Source of the DNA: Brachynemurus nebulosus
Taxonomy: Eukaryota; Arthropoda; Insecta; Neuroptera; Myrmeleontidae
Assembly (NCBI GenBank): GCA_035578155.1
Contig: JAPWDM010000011.1
Location: 21,180,375-21,244,374, forward strand
Direction of reading: 5' to 3'
DNA: 64,000 nt
Both the position numbers and the translations under genes were made by a program. Under the pieces are notes generated by a model. The model had not been told where the DNA came from and did no database searches. It worked only from the letters and a program-made list of their open reading frames with translations. This document shows positions 20,295-29,768 of this stretch, one piece after another; the stretch's first letter is position 1, and every line of letters starts with the position of its first letter.

Positions 20295-22875
20295 CATGGT
20301 CTTTACTCTTCTTTGCTTTATGGATAAATTTTATTTACATACCTTATTACATTTATCTGCTTATTATTAACACGTTAACGGTCATAACCTATAATGAGGA
20401 AACACCCAACTGGTACACTATTTTGGCTACTAATACAATTTATGTGGAAATGTTGACGCGGTACAGCGTTGGTCGTAGTTATAATTTGACCACTGCTAAA
20501 AAAAGTCGGCATAATAAAACTTTTCAAAAGGTTTGTATGTGTAACACGTTGACGGTCGGTTAACTGATACACTGTTGTGACAACTGCTGTACGAATTAAG
20601 CTCCATTCATATCTACAGATACTGAATGTCACATGAGACACGACTAGACACGTATCATGATAGATACCACAAATATTGTTTAATGTTTTTCTTATGAACA
20701 GAGTCTACCCGTGTCTATGCGGTTACGTTAGGTTATTAAACAATATTTGTCCTCTCTGCCACAAAACGTGTCTCTGATGTTCAGTGTCTATAAATATGAT
20801 TCAGTGTTTATTACTATAAGGTACCGTAAACCTTAGGTATGAATAGATACGAATTTAGACTTCACATCTAATTTTTTTGTATTTCTTTTACGAATACATA
20901 TTCTTTACTGTATTAAAAATTTACGTAAGGATGGTCACTTTAGCTATGACAGTAATCAAAATTTTTGCAAATATCCTTCGTTTTTGAAAAAGTCACAAAA
21001 GTCATGTAATTTCTACTGTATGGTAAATTAGGATGTTAAATGTGTTTATAAAAATCCCGAATGGCTTGATAACCTTAAAAGTGCTTTGTTCGGTGTTTCA
21101 ATATATCTCTCATGCACCCCCAGTTACCACATATTCGATCCTTTATACTCGATACCGTGTCCCCATTAACCCATATCCTGTCTCTATTCACCCCTATTCC
21201 CACACATTAGTTTCTGTATATCTAATATAGCATCTTTATTAACCCATCTCCTGTCTCTATTCACCCCGCCTTGTTAACTTCCAACTTATCCAAAAATAAA
21301 AATAACTACATGTTTGTAGTTTTCTTTTCTCATATGTTTCAACAAAGATTTCGATTAAACAACAATTTATTCATAAGAACACCAAAATAGATAAAGTTTT
21401 TAGAAACAAAAAATAACATATCATATCTGAAAACATCAATTAAAATCTCAGCATAATCGTTATAATGATAATAATTATTATTATGAGGGCTGAATAGAGA
21501 CAGTAGGTGGGTTAATAGAGATGCTATATTAAGTATAAAGGAACGAATGTGTGTGATTAGGGATGAATAGAGACAGGATAGGAGTTAATAGGGGATAATT
21601 ATAATTATTCTATTATGGTTTAACAAAGCTGGTATTTGCTAGAAAATTTTGTTACTCTAACGTTAGCTAACGGTTCTTGCACCGTTTCAAACCAGAGGGC
21701 TCTGATTAAAAAAATTGATGTACCTTAAATATTTTTTCATGGTTTTTCACGGTAGGTATAAATATCGAATTTCTGAAGTACAGCTACATTCAAATATTAT
21801 AAAATAAAAACATCACTCATTAATTTGGAAATTGTATTTTTACTATCTAATGCATGTTAATTTTTGAATTAGAACCCTCTGGTTTGTAACGATGCAAGCG
21901 CCGTTAGCCAATGTTAGGGCAACAAAATTTTCCGACGAACGGCAGCAAGGATATATGTTCGGCTTCACATCTACTGTTTTTAAACTAAGCTCAAGAAACA
22001 TTTTTCGTTTTATCCCTATTTACTCGTCTTTTCCTGATTCAACCCAGTTTACGGTACACAAACAAACTTATTCCGTGTCTAGGCATTATAATATGTACCT
22101 TACGGTGTATAACAGTAATTGGTACATTAATTATCAAAATAGTGTATTGGTTGGGTGTTTCATCATAATCTCTTATAACCGTTAACGTGTTAAACGTTAA
22201 AACTTTTATTACTCCAACTTTTTTTTAATGGTTGTCGCTCTATAGTTATGTTTTACTTAACGCTGTACAGCGTCCGTGACGTCATTGTATTGAAAACAAA
22301 ACAAAACACAAAAATTCGTAGGGATTTCTTTCAGTGTTTCAGTAACATAATATAACCTCATAATATTGTTAACGTTTCTAATAAATGACATTTAAGTCAT
22401 ATAATAAATTATTAAAACCCGATCTTGACTTAACAAAAGTCTGTGCCTTTGACAATGTTATTTGTTAAAATAAAAATCCGTTGACTTTCTTTTTGATTTA
22501 CTAGATTTTTTCTCCTCATAACACATTTAGTATGATTTGACATATTTAACAGAGATTATGAAGACACTTAAATAATAATAACAATTTGAATTACCTATGA
22601 TTTTTGTTTGGTTTTAGGTGTTATTGCATCATCAGTCGTTAATTGAACCCGCTAATATTACCAAAATTAAGGCACAATTACATAAAAGTACTGGGGAAGT
22701 AATAAAGAAAAACCCTCGTTGCTTAAGTAGCTATTCAAACGCTATTGTAGAAATAACGGTTAATAAACCTATCTGTTTAGAACTGTTTCGTGATGTAAAA
22801 GAACTTGGACGAATTATGTTACGTGTTTCTGGAACTACTGTGGCAGCTGGACTTGTAACTGAACTTATTGAATAA
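6936..22875 (+). CDS. HBS1: HBS1 ribosome-rescue GTPase, long isoform (six coding exons)
   Basis: HBS1 is an eRF3/EF-1-alpha-like GTPase that delivers Pelota (Dom34) to stalled ribosomes in no-go and non-stop mRNA decay, in the cytoplasm. Coding exons are 6936-6978, 7034-7399, 15619-16515, 16587-16654, 19796-20104 and 22618-22875. They total 1941 nt (646 residues), all with GT-AG borders and compatible phases. The N-terminal UBA-like HBS1_N domain covers residues about 10-135 and contains [12 protein letters not shown] low-complexity Ser/Pro linker follows. The G domain starts with P-loop GHVDAGKS at residues 228-235, then [15 protein letters not shown] (catalytic His present) from about 305, and NKMD from about 367. 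Exons 5-7 carry the two beta-barrel domains and end LVTELIE. Length fits the animal family. Introns 2, 4 and 5 are large and filled with MITEs. Confidence 0.95.
7034..7399 (+). CDS. HBS1: HBS1 coding exon 2 (HBS1_N domain)
   Basis: The acceptor is ACATTTAG|AATGTG and the donor AAAAG|GTGATA, in phase 1. It encodes the conserved [19 protein letters not shown] segment and a UBA-like helical bundle (a stretch ending [14 protein letters not shown]). Reading past the donor runs into intron. This exon is the branch point between the two isoforms, because two downstream acceptors (9911 and 15619) both supply the bases GT needed to complete its split glycine codon. Confidence 0.93.
7606..8047. mobile_element. 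hAT-type MITE rich in ATCGAT, in HBS1 intron 2
   Basis: TIRs TAGAGATGAGCATCGAT and CATCGATGCTCATCCCTA are flanked by an exact 8-bp duplication, CTTCAAAA, at 7598-7605 and 8048-8055. The interior carries many AACATCGATG repeats in both orientations. Length is 442 bp, non-coding. Confidence 0.9.
8635..9289. mobile_element. hAT-type element with TIR CAGTGTTTTTCAA, in HBS1 intron 2
   Basis: The left end CAGTGTTTTTCAATC and right end GGTTGAAAAAACACTG are inverted copies. The flanks AATTAGAC (8627-8634) and AATTAGAT (9290-9297) match at 7 of 8 bases, as for hAT. A T-rich segment near the left end reads GGCGCCACCCCC, as in other CAGTGTTTCTCAA-type hAT elements. It is non-coding. Confidence 0.8.
9911..10950 (+). 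CDS. HBS1: HBS1 alternative terminal exon, SKI7-like region
   Basis: The acceptor GGTAAG|GT at 9910/9911 completes the split codon of exon 2, and the in-frame stop just before it (TAA at 9907-9909) is excluded. The frame stays open for 345 codons to a TAA at 10948-10950. The region is low in complexity, rich in Ser, Lys, Glu and Asp, and probably disordered. Notable short segments are [13 protein letters not shown] (helical), [12 protein letters not shown] (helical) and the C-terminal KFDIPSPDD. An internal ATG at 9988 exists but is not needed. There is no AATAAA within about 850 bp downstream; a GATAAA lies near 11135 and the first AATAAA is at 11816-11821, so the polyadenylation site is unknown. 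Confidence 0.82.
11258..11425. mobile_element. Foldback MITE, AATGAGTGT family
   Basis: Inverted arms at about 11282-11335 and 11350-11410 share TTCTAAATGATGTAGGCACA and its complement. The left flank AATGAGTGTCTTCGTTGCCC matches the copy at 61455-61572. The right end is diverged. Confidence 0.7.
11453..11576. mobile_element. Foldback MITE, GAAATTAGAAG family
   Basis: Ends GGCGAAATTAGAAG and TTATAATTTCTCC are inverted. Internal GATAGAAATACGTGTTATAC matches, in the opposite orientation, the copy at 57653-57784 and a fragment near 32130-32200. Confidence 0.6.
12021..12286. mobile_element. hAT-type MITE, CATGTCCC family, internally deleted copy
   Basis: It starts GATGTCCCTGCCACTTG and ends GTCAGGGACATG. 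Its interior matches about the first half of the copy at 34802. The left flank GTCTGGAC fits the family target pattern, but the right flank CCCTTGAC matches at only 5 of 8 positions. Confidence 0.65.
12293..12498. mobile_element. Long-TIR MITE (arms about 56 bp)
   Basis: GCCGTGTTCGTTGCTGAG at 12301 is mirrored by CTCAGCAACGAACACGGC ending at 12490. The match runs through TTTTTCTGCTCAAAGTGAGC with few mismatches. The loop is about 80 bp and the element is non-coding. Confidence 0.8.
12831..14974. other. HBS1 intron 2, AT-rich, no element resolved
   Basis: I see no coding exon or bounded transposon here. At 13666-13676 a TATATATATAA run precedes an ATG at 13764 followed by 16 codons and a GT donor-like site, but no downstream acceptor fits it. 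A poly-A tract lies at 14707-14720. Confidence 0.35.
14975..15250. repeat. Diverged tandem pair, about 150-bp unit, in HBS1 intron 2
   Basis: ATTTCATGGTAGCGCC... at about 14974 and ATGACATGGTAGCGGC... at about 15130 begin two similar units. Both contain CATCTAGGAAC/CGTCTAGGAAC and GAATAGTTC. The origin is unknown, probably part of a longer dispersed repeat. Confidence 0.55.
15619..16515 (+). CDS. HBS1: HBS1 coding exon 4 (GTPase domain)
   Basis: The preferred acceptor is CACTAAG|GTACCG at 15618/15619. A second in-phase acceptor, ATCAG|TT at 15636/15637, would drop six residues, so the 5' border is uncertain by 18 bp. The earlier CTCTTAG at 15589 is ruled out because it leads to an in-frame TAA. 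The exon encodes a linker containing KGFEVPS, then the whole G domain with [20 protein letters not shown] and a SGLTGQNL loop. The donor is TATTG|GTATGT, phase 1. Reading past it gives a false extension of about 16 codons. Confidence 0.93.
16587..16654 (+). CDS. HBS1: HBS1 coding exon 5
   Basis: This 68-bp exon has acceptor TTTCAG|ATAAAT and donor TATAAG|GTATTT. It encodes [20 protein letters not shown], which corresponds to the conserved start of the first beta-barrel of HBS1 (human SIDKPFRLCVSDVF). It starts in phase 1 and ends in phase 0. Confidence 0.88.
17475..18739. mobile_element. CAGGGTGGCCAC-type element, in HBS1 intron 4
   Basis: Left end CAGGGTGGCCACTTTCTGG and right end AAAGTGGCCACCCTG are inverted copies. 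The subterminal DNA repeats GGAAAA and CAGGGAAA motifs. Related copies lie at 23366-23683, 32853-33217, 45497-45925 and 49929-50352. The TIR type suggests hAT, but the flanking 8-mers do not match, so the class is not proven. A second hAT MITE is nested at 18130-18388. Confidence 0.7.
18130..18388. mobile_element. hAT-type MITE with TIR CAGGGCCGTA, nested
   Basis: The ends CAGGCCCGTAACTAGG and CCTAGGTACGGCCCTG are inverted and flanked by an exact 8-bp duplication, ATTGGATG, at 18122-18129 and 18389-18396. The 259-bp interior is GC-rich compared with its surroundings and holds a chance open frame. A relative is at 51442-51761. Confidence 0.9.
19796..20104 (+). CDS. HBS1: HBS1 coding exon 6
   Basis: The acceptor is GGTTCATCAG|GGTACA and the donor CTATCAA|GTAATT; the exon is 103 codons, phase 0 at both ends. 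It encodes [15 protein letters not shown] and the rest of barrel domain 2 plus the start of domain 3 (ending TPLTRGYQ). It aligns without gaps to human QGSGFCITGKIEAG. Confidence 0.93.
20213..20289. repeat. (TA)n microsatellite
   Basis: About 38 TA units, uninterrupted, lie in HBS1 intron 5. Confidence 0.97.
21161..21594. mobile_element. Foldback MITE with 110-bp arms
   Basis: The arm at 21161-21270 and the inverted arm at 21484-21594 share CCTGTCTCTATTCA twice each, plus TAATATAGCATCT. The arms themselves contain a direct repeat (CCTGTCTCTATTCACCCC). Non-coding. Confidence 0.8.
21641..21932. mobile_element. Foldback MITE, CCTCTGGTTTGTAAC family
   Basis: The left arm (GTTAGCTAACGG ... AAACCAGAGGGCTCT) is mirrored by the right arm (AGAACCCTCTGGTTTGTAAC ... 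CCGTTAGCCAATG). A related half-copy lies at 6727-6775. Confidence 0.75.
22618..22875 (+). CDS. HBS1: HBS1 coding exon 7 (C-terminus)
   Basis: After the acceptor GGTTTTAG|GTGTTA, the frame [12 protein letters not shown] continues from GYQ of exon 6. It carries the conserved [27 protein letters not shown] and [12 protein letters not shown] segments and ends at TAA 22873-22875. Confidence 0.94.
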   Translation: MLLHHQSLIEPANITKIKAQLHKSTGEVIKKNPRCLSSYSNAIVEITVNKPICLELFRDVKELGRIMLRVSGTTVAAGLVTELIE

Positions 22876-22923
22876 ATTTTGTCTTAAATTATTAATGTAA
22901 CATTTAAAATAACTTCTCGATTA

Positions 22924-22929
22924 AATAAA
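22924..22929 (+). promoter_or_regulatory. HBS1 polyadenylation signal
   Basis: AATAAA lies 49 bp after the HBS1 stop codon and is followed by a T-rich tract, as expected for a short 3' UTR. Confidence 0.7.
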
Positions 22930-23365
22930 GCGCAAAAAATTGTAATTTTATTTCTTTATTTAAATATTTGAAACAGTTTTATAGTTATTGATAATATTTT
23001 TTTGACAACTTTCTACAATCATTTTTTTTAACTAACTTTGAGTTATAAAAACCTTAAAATATGTTTCTTATTTTTTAAAATAAATTAGGTTAGTCATTTA
23101 GCATTGACCGTTGTGTAGTAAAAAAGGAAAAAAAAATATAACTAATTGATAACATGCAATGTCTTTCATAAAGTTCGCACCATATGGGAAACTTTTTTAC
23201 TATTGATATTTTGAAAAATATTTTAGTGGGGTTAGTTGGTGCATCGGTTGAAATGAAAAAGTAGCCAAACACATCTTACCCCCTTCTTGCTATTTGGCGG
23301 GAGACCGAAAATTTCAAAATTGCGAATTATGAAAAATGGTAATAATTTGAAAAGTACTGATCACT
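22930..23365. other. HBS1 downstream spacer
   Basis: AT-rich, with no gene or bounded repeat recognised. Confidence 0.4.
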
Positions 23366-23683
23366 CAGGGTGGCGATCGACCTGGAAAACCTCAGGGAAA
23401 AAGTCAGGGAATTTCAAATTTCTGGAAAAGTCAGGGAATTTCAGTCGTAGTTAGGGATTTTTACAGTTTTCGCCCCGGCAAGAGCGTCGACTGATAGTTT
23501 TTTTTGGTGTATTTTTGCCACTGACGAGCAAAAAAAAAGGTCGTCAAAAAACTTTATTTTTAGAAATTACTTTATTTTTAAACAATATTTTTTTCAGAGT
23601 AGGTCCTGGAATTTTATTCAGAGTCAGGGAGCAGTTAGGGAAAAGTCAGGGAATTATGAAATTGGATTTCAATCGCCACCCTG
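23366..23683. mobile_element. CAGGGTGGC-type element copy
   Basis: The ends CAGGGTGGCGATCG and CAATCGCCACCCTG are inverted. The interior repeats CAGGGAA and CTGGAAAA motifs as in 17475-18739. The 318-bp length suggests an internally deleted copy. Confidence 0.75.
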
Positions 23684-24276
23684 TCACTTCGTCATGAAAT
23701 TTTGATATCATATCAAAATATAGGTCTAGTTACTATATCCCGTTAACTAAATACCATAGTATGGGAAAATAAAGCCTAAAAATTTGCTTTTCCAAAATTC
23801 AACTTTAAGTAACCCTAAATTTAAAACTGTTTTATTAATTCTAGCAAATTAAAAATTATACCAATCTTTGAAGTCTGCTTATTTATAAAATCACAGTTAT
23901 CAAAATATTGCCGCAGATATTGGTCTTTCAATAAAAAAATTTATTTTGTCATAAAACAACACGTCTCTGTAACAATGGAGTTCTAATAAGCATGAACAAT
24001 TATCATCACTTTATTTTCTTTATAATTTGTAGTAAAGATATGCAGTATGCTAATTCCATACAAAAATCTTTTAAGAATAATTCAAATAAATAACCCTAGT
24101 CCTTTAAAACTGCTAGAAATTTTCTTATTATTTAATTAATTAGTTATTATTAATATTATCAATATTGCCGTGATTTTTGTGTATCATGGCTATATTGATA
24201 ATAAATTTTATTAATAAAATATCAAAAAATTTCGGGGACAGGTCTACCCACACTGTCAACTTCCCATTGGGTGTCC
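23684..24276. other. Unassigned AT-rich spacer
   Basis: No coding or RNA signal is seen. Confidence 0.4.
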
Positions 24277-24280
24277 TTAA

Positions 24281-24983
24281 GAGGCTTGTAAACGAGCAAT
24301 AAAATTGCTACATATTGCCGGAAATATTGCTGAACATTATGGCCCGGCCATATTTCGGCAATATGTTGCCGGCAACTATGGCTGGGCAACATGTGGTCAA
24401 ATATATCCCGGCATCTATCAACCACAGTATTGCTGATAATTTTGCATGTACACGTGGCAATAATGGTCGATTCTGAAGAAATGTTAATTAGCGCTGCATA
24501 TATAGTGTATTATTTATTCATAAACTTCATTAGAATGTCAAAAAGCGACTTTAAATACTTACTTCAAAAAGTACACTTAAAATTCAAAAACATTCGACAG
24601 TAATGCGAGAACCAATACCAATAACGACAAAATTGGCAATCACATTACGACTCTTGGCGACTGGAGACTCCTATAAGTCTTTAATGTACTTTTCCAGAGT
24701 GTCTTATTGTTCAGACACTCTGAATAAGTATAAACTAGGCTAATAATCTCTAGGTAAAAGTAATATGGCCGGACAATATTTATATATTTTCGCTCAGACA
24801 CCGACAACACCGGCAACACGCAAGCCAGCAGTTGCAATATGAAATATATTGCCCGGCCATACAGACACATTGCCGGGCCATACGAATATATTGCCGGAAA
24901 TATGTATGAATCTCGAGCAATATTACCCGGCCATTGTTGCCGGCCACACATTTCCGTAAAATGTTGCTCGTTTACAAGCACCT
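24281..24983. mobile_element. piggyBac-like MITE with GCCGG-rich interior
   Basis: TTAA at 24277-24280 and 24984-24987 flank GAGGCTTGTAAACGAGCAA and its inverted partner TTGCTCGTTTACAAGCACCT. The 703-bp interior has many ATTGCCGG, GCCCGGCCAT and CCGGCAA motifs in both orientations. No transposase frame is seen. Confidence 0.75.
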
Positions 24984-24987
24984 TTAA

Positions 24988-25806
24988 AGACTAGAGACTA
25001 CTGTACATAAATAATTCTTTTTCCATTTCGGGCAACTTCTCCCCTGGGCCCCCGATAGAGGCTTTGCCCCTTGCACCATACAGGGGGCTTTGCCTTCTGT
25101 ACCTAAGGGTGGGGGCTCCACCCTTATAAAACAAATGATAACAGCATTTGTTCTCAAGATATGCGAGACAAAATATATTTCAAAAACAGTTTCTTATTTA
25201 GTTTTTCTTTTTTTTTTTTTTTTTAAATTTTATAATAATATACTGACGTTTTTAACATCAAGGAAGGTTCTTAGGCCATTATATAATAATGTTATGGTAA
25301 AAAATCCATATAATCTATGTTATCTTAATAAAGTTAATTCTGTTTTTTTACCACAAAAAACAAACCGCTAATCCGAATTTGCTGAAAACTTTATCCGGTC
25401 TTCATTTTTTGATTACGTGTCTAATTTAGAGATATGAATTTTTAAAGGTTCGAAAAATCTCCAACCTTTAAAAATTCATATCTCTAAAAATATTAACTTT
25501 ATCGTGAAAAGTCAAAGGACCTTTTTTATTTGTATTTCAATAAAGAATATAAAAAAAAATTTGTCCGGTTGAAAAATAACAATTCCTTGCAATTGTATAA
25601 AAAATTTCGGTTTAAACAATATGGCCCGGGGTTGCCTCCTGGCAACATGCATTTATATCATCAGTAGGGCAATGTCAACAGGATCGCATAAAAAAATTGA
25701 GGTGGAATATTTTTCGGTAATCATGCGCCAGTACCTCCTGTACTTGTATGTATGGAATAATGAAATAGGGTATCAGTTCACAGAACTATAAATTAACATA
25801 TTTTTT
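24988..25806. other. Unassigned stretch with GC-rich block and palindrome
   Basis: A GGGGGCTTTGCC-type GC-rich block lies at 25045-25125. AGAGATATGAATTTTTAAAGG and its inverted copy at about 25430-25485 form a hairpin. No gene is seen. Confidence 0.4.
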
Positions 25807-25926
25807 AGTCGAATTTTTCAACTGAAAAAATTAGACTTATACAGCCTATACGATAAGAACGGCGAGAGGCGAAAGTAGGGGTGCTATCCGTTTGCGGACC
25901 CGTAGAACATGATTATGTAGAAAAAG

Positions 25927-25980
<54 letters not shown>

Positions 25981-26155
25981 CCGCTACCTTTTAATATGTG
26001 TAGGGCCCCCCTATAAAAGTTAAGAGCTGGAATTTGGTAAGTGGGGCTCATTCCGATGCACAAAAATACTATCAAAGTGGGGTCAAATTTTGGGCAAATT
26101 TTGGATCCAACCCAACCTTTAAGGGGGCGGTAAAACAATAAAACTTTTCCAAACC
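25807..26155. repeat. Dispersed repeat carrying an internal (TA)n
   Basis: TTTTTAGTCGAATTTTTCAA at 25804 leads through GCCTATACGATAAGAACGGC and GCGGACCCGTAGAACA, then (TA)n at 25929-25978, then TTCCCGCTACCTTTTAATAT. The same order, including the TA run at the same place, recurs at 63744-64000. A short relative is at 56978-57030. The class is unknown. Confidence 0.8.
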
Positions 26156-26279
26156 GGTTGGGAATAATGTTTCGGTCAATTATCTACAACATATCCAAAA
26201 TTCAGCTTCCTAGGGTGATTTGGAGGGAGTAGAGGGGAAAAAACGATTTGGGCTGGATCTAACACGCCCCCAGTCCCTC

Positions 26280-26875
26280 AGAATTAACGTAGAGGGTTGA
26301 AATTTGGTTTGTTGATAAAGTTCGTACCTAGGTTGTGTTTTTTGGAGCTTTTAATAATTTACCCCCCCCCCATTTTTAAGCTACAATTTCATGCTTTTTC
26401 GACGTTTTCGAAGTTTGTACCACTCGCACAGGTCACCCAAATAAACCTAGAGGGCTGAAATTTTGTATTCGGATTGAGTTAATATCAAGGGGGTGCCTTT
26501 TGGGGGTCTCAACTTTTAACCCTTACCCTCCTTTTTATACCAAAATGAACATTTTTTTTCTTGTTTTTTAACAGTTTCGTTCGGGTCAAAATCTCCCCAA
26601 ATAAACCTAGAGGGCTGAAATTTTGTGTACAGGTTAAGTTAATAGCCAGCCACTGCTTTTTGGACGTTTCAACTTTTAACCCTTACCCCCACGATTTTTA
26701 CGCTAATATTTCCTTGATTTTTTTTTTGATTTTTTGCTAACACGTCTAGAGACTAAGGAAACCTAGAGGGCTGCAATTTTGTACGTGTATTGAGTTAGTA
26801 TCCAGCTAGTGCCTTTTAGGGATTCCACATTACTTTTCCCCCCACTTCTCCGATTTTTACATCGGAATTCAATGG
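26280..26875. repeat. Diverged tandem repeat, about 160-bp unit
   Basis: AGAGGGYTGAAATTT blocks recur at about 26291, 26449, 26608 and 26765. Each is followed by a GAGTTAATA-like block, TGCCTTTTGG-like text and an AACTTTTAACCCTTACCC tract. This extends the dispersed repeat at 25807. Function and class unknown. Confidence 0.65.
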
Positions 26876-26889
26876 TATTGTTAAATGTG

Positions 26890-29500
26890 TTTTAAATGGA
26901 TTATTTTTATTCTAAATACAAGTAGGCGAATAGTAATTTTAAAAAATTTAAAAAAAGTGAACTTACTTTTATAACAAATGAAATACATACATATTAAGTA
27001 ATGTTATTAAAGTCACTGTTTATTTATAAATTAGGAATTTTGGATTTTTATTATTTATAAAATAGAAATTTTGGATTTTTTTGGAAAGAAAAAATATCTT
27101 CATAAAGGCCTTCCAGTTTACTATTTAAGTTCCTTTTTTAATATTTAAAAATAAAACGCAAAGGCAATTGGCGGATAAGCATGGGTAGGACTGCCCTCGT
27201 ACGAACTGTGTTGGCTTTTTCCCTGGTAACTGCTATCGGCACAAAATTGAAATTTATTGAGATTCAGCCCTTAAAAACTTAAAAGCTTTTTTTAAAGCCC
27301 CGATCAACCGGACACTCATCATCAGTTTTGAAACCACCAAAATGACAAATCGCTTGTGGACTTTCAATTACATTTCGCTTGTAGACATTCAATACCGAAG
27401 ATGAAAGGAAAAATTCGACTTCCGTGATGGGGCTCCGCCGCTCATAGCGAATTAATGTTGGGATCTTTGATTTTTTCCACGATTTTCTTTTCCTTTTTTT
27501 GTAGCCTTATCTATTGTACTTATCACTTGGCAGTAAAAAGTCCGGCATTTTGAGACAAAAAAATTTTACCATATGGTTTGTTTAAAGCGTTAAAAAAAAG
27601 CAAAAATTGTTTTGTTTTTAATTATTATTTTTTTTTTTTTTTTAATTTTAAATTTTACTGAATTTGAGTTTTAAAAGGATATTTTAGAAAGATTATTTTA
27701 ATACCGCAATAATTTAAATTTTTATTCATCAGTGTCAAAGTAGGCTACTTCCTTTTGCGCACATCTTGTTAAACAAACGATTTTGCGTCATTTCCGTTAT
27801 CATTTCATTTTCTGAAGAAACAAGGGAAGATTAGAAGCTTGAGTAAATGAATAATTGTGTTTTCTTATAAATAAACTGGACAAAATGTACTAAATAATTT
27901 AATTTTATTAAAAACAAAATTTGGTTATCATGAATTTAATGTGATTTTATTAAAATTGTGTACAATATAAACAATAGCTAATTATATATATTTTCATATA
28001 TATAATTGACGGCCATTTGCTTTTGTCTGGTTGGAATTGTAGGCGTTGCTTCCATATCTGTTTTATTTCAACTAAAAAAATTTTGGCAATAAAGCCTAGA
28101 GTTAATAATTTTTTTTTAAACAAAAATTTTGTGTTTTCATCTAAATCTATTTTTTCTGAGGTAAGTTTACATGGAATCTAAAATTTTTTCTAGAATATTC
28201 TGAAGTTAAAGACGTAATTAATTAATGATGTAATTAAAATTAAGTGCATTCATTGTAAAGATAGAATATTCTTCATTTAAAATACGATTTAAATCAAAAA
28301 TTATATTTTTAAATCACATTTTGCGCGATTGTAATACGATATATACATAAATAATTTTGAAAAAGCTATAATACTTTGTAGTTCTAAAAACAGATATTTT
28401 TGGCATTGTTCAACTACGTCTGTTGATATTTCAAGGTGTTTAAATTTATGAAGGTAAGTTTTAAGTGGAAAAATTGACTGGGATTTTGGCAAATTTTAAT
28501 TGGTACAGTTGTTTCCGTTGAAATGGTACAGCAATTGAAATGTGCAAGAAAGAATAATTATGTATGTCTTTCTAAATTTTGCTTTAAGGGAAAGCATTTG
28601 TGGCTTCTTTTATGGTTGATATGTCAAAATTTAATTCGATAATTCTTTTGAAGATGGAAATCACAAGGAAATGATGGCCAAGCAAGAGTTGTGGGTATCG
28701 AATTTGAGCTATGACGGTAGTTTAATGCACATGTTTATTAACTAAGGTATTTGTTTGACCATTTTCAGTTTCTAAATTTAGTTTTTCTAATGGAAGTTTT
28801 TTCATCTTTATATAAAAATGGTGAATACAAATTACTATAGACTTAAAAAAAATTTTATCTTCTAGATTTCAAACATTCAGTTTAATTGTTCAAAATTTAA
28901 ACTACTATTACTATTTTGAAAGATACGGATTAATCAGCCACTAATATTTTTAAACGGATATTTTATCTAAAATCTTAAAATTCTTTTATCATAGTAAAAA
29001 ATGTCGAAACCAAATATTATATTAAGGTGATCAGTCTCGAATAAGATTTAGATGATAAAAATTGAAAAAGTAAGTGGCATTGGGAAATGTAAAAGTGAGA
29101 TACGAGATATGGTCGTCAAAAAAATTTCTGCGAGTATTCGACGCGAGTAATATATACTGCGAGTAATTTTTTTCAATTTTTAGGTTAACGGAATGCAAAT
29201 TAATTTTGTTTTTTGTAGTTTATAGTATTTTTTTTATAATTTAAAAAAAGAACAACATTTAATTACAACGACACTTTAGACGTAACCTTCAGGCCTAGTA
29301 TTGGTTTTTCCGTTCATTACAAGGTGGCTAAGCATTAACACATCCTAATCGGTCAGTGGAGAAATTTAATAGCAACTCTAAAAAATAATTTTCACTATCT
29401 TTTAAGTCAGTACGTAGTAATAGTTAATAAAAAATAATTTTCACTAATTATAACTTAGTAGTAATAGTTAAATTATACTAGTATACATGTACACTAGTGA
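26890..29500. other. Unassigned AT-rich stretch with one isolated heat-shock element
   Basis: No gene was recognised. A perfect TTCTAGAATATTC lies at 28188-28200 outside any copy of the satellite element, followed by a partial GAATATTCTTC near 28266. Confidence 0.4.
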
Positions 29501-29506
29501 AAATTT

Positions 29507-29768
29507 GAGTCCCTATAATAAATAGAGTCGCGACATCTGGTTTGACGTTCCGCCATTTTCTGTCCAAAGTTTGCGTAAAATAAATCGGAAATAAATTAAG
29601 TTATGAGTTAATGGACAATTAAAAAGTTTTAATTTAATTATTCTTTCTAGGTTAAACTAAATGATTTTTGTTGATATTTAATTTATTTCTAATGTATTTT
29701 ACGCAAACTTGGGATAGAAAATGGCGGAACCAATCAACACATGTGTCACGACTCTATTATAGGGACTC
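29507..29768. mobile_element. Foldback MITE, GAGTCCCTATAATA
   Basis: The left end GAGTCCCTATAATAAATAGA and right end TCTATTATAGGGACTC are inverted. The arms continue through CGCCATTTTCTGTCC and TTTGCGTAAAATAAAT, over 100 bp each. TAGTGAAAATT flanks both sides (two bases off the left end), which suggests a long target duplication or a pre-existing repeat. Confidence 0.8.

Larger units (their letters stand above)
20371..22189. mobile_element. piggyBac-like non-autonomous element in HBS1 intron 5
   Basis: TTAA at 20367-20370 and 22190-22193 flank TIRs CACGTTAACGGTCATAA and (inverted) CACGTTAACGGTTATAA. The similarity continues inward through GAAACACCCAAC. A second internal ACACGTTGACGGTCGGTT lies at 20547. 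TTAA duplication is diagnostic of piggyBac. No transposase frame remains. Two foldback MITEs sit inside it (21161-21594 and 21641-21932). Confidence 0.8.
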
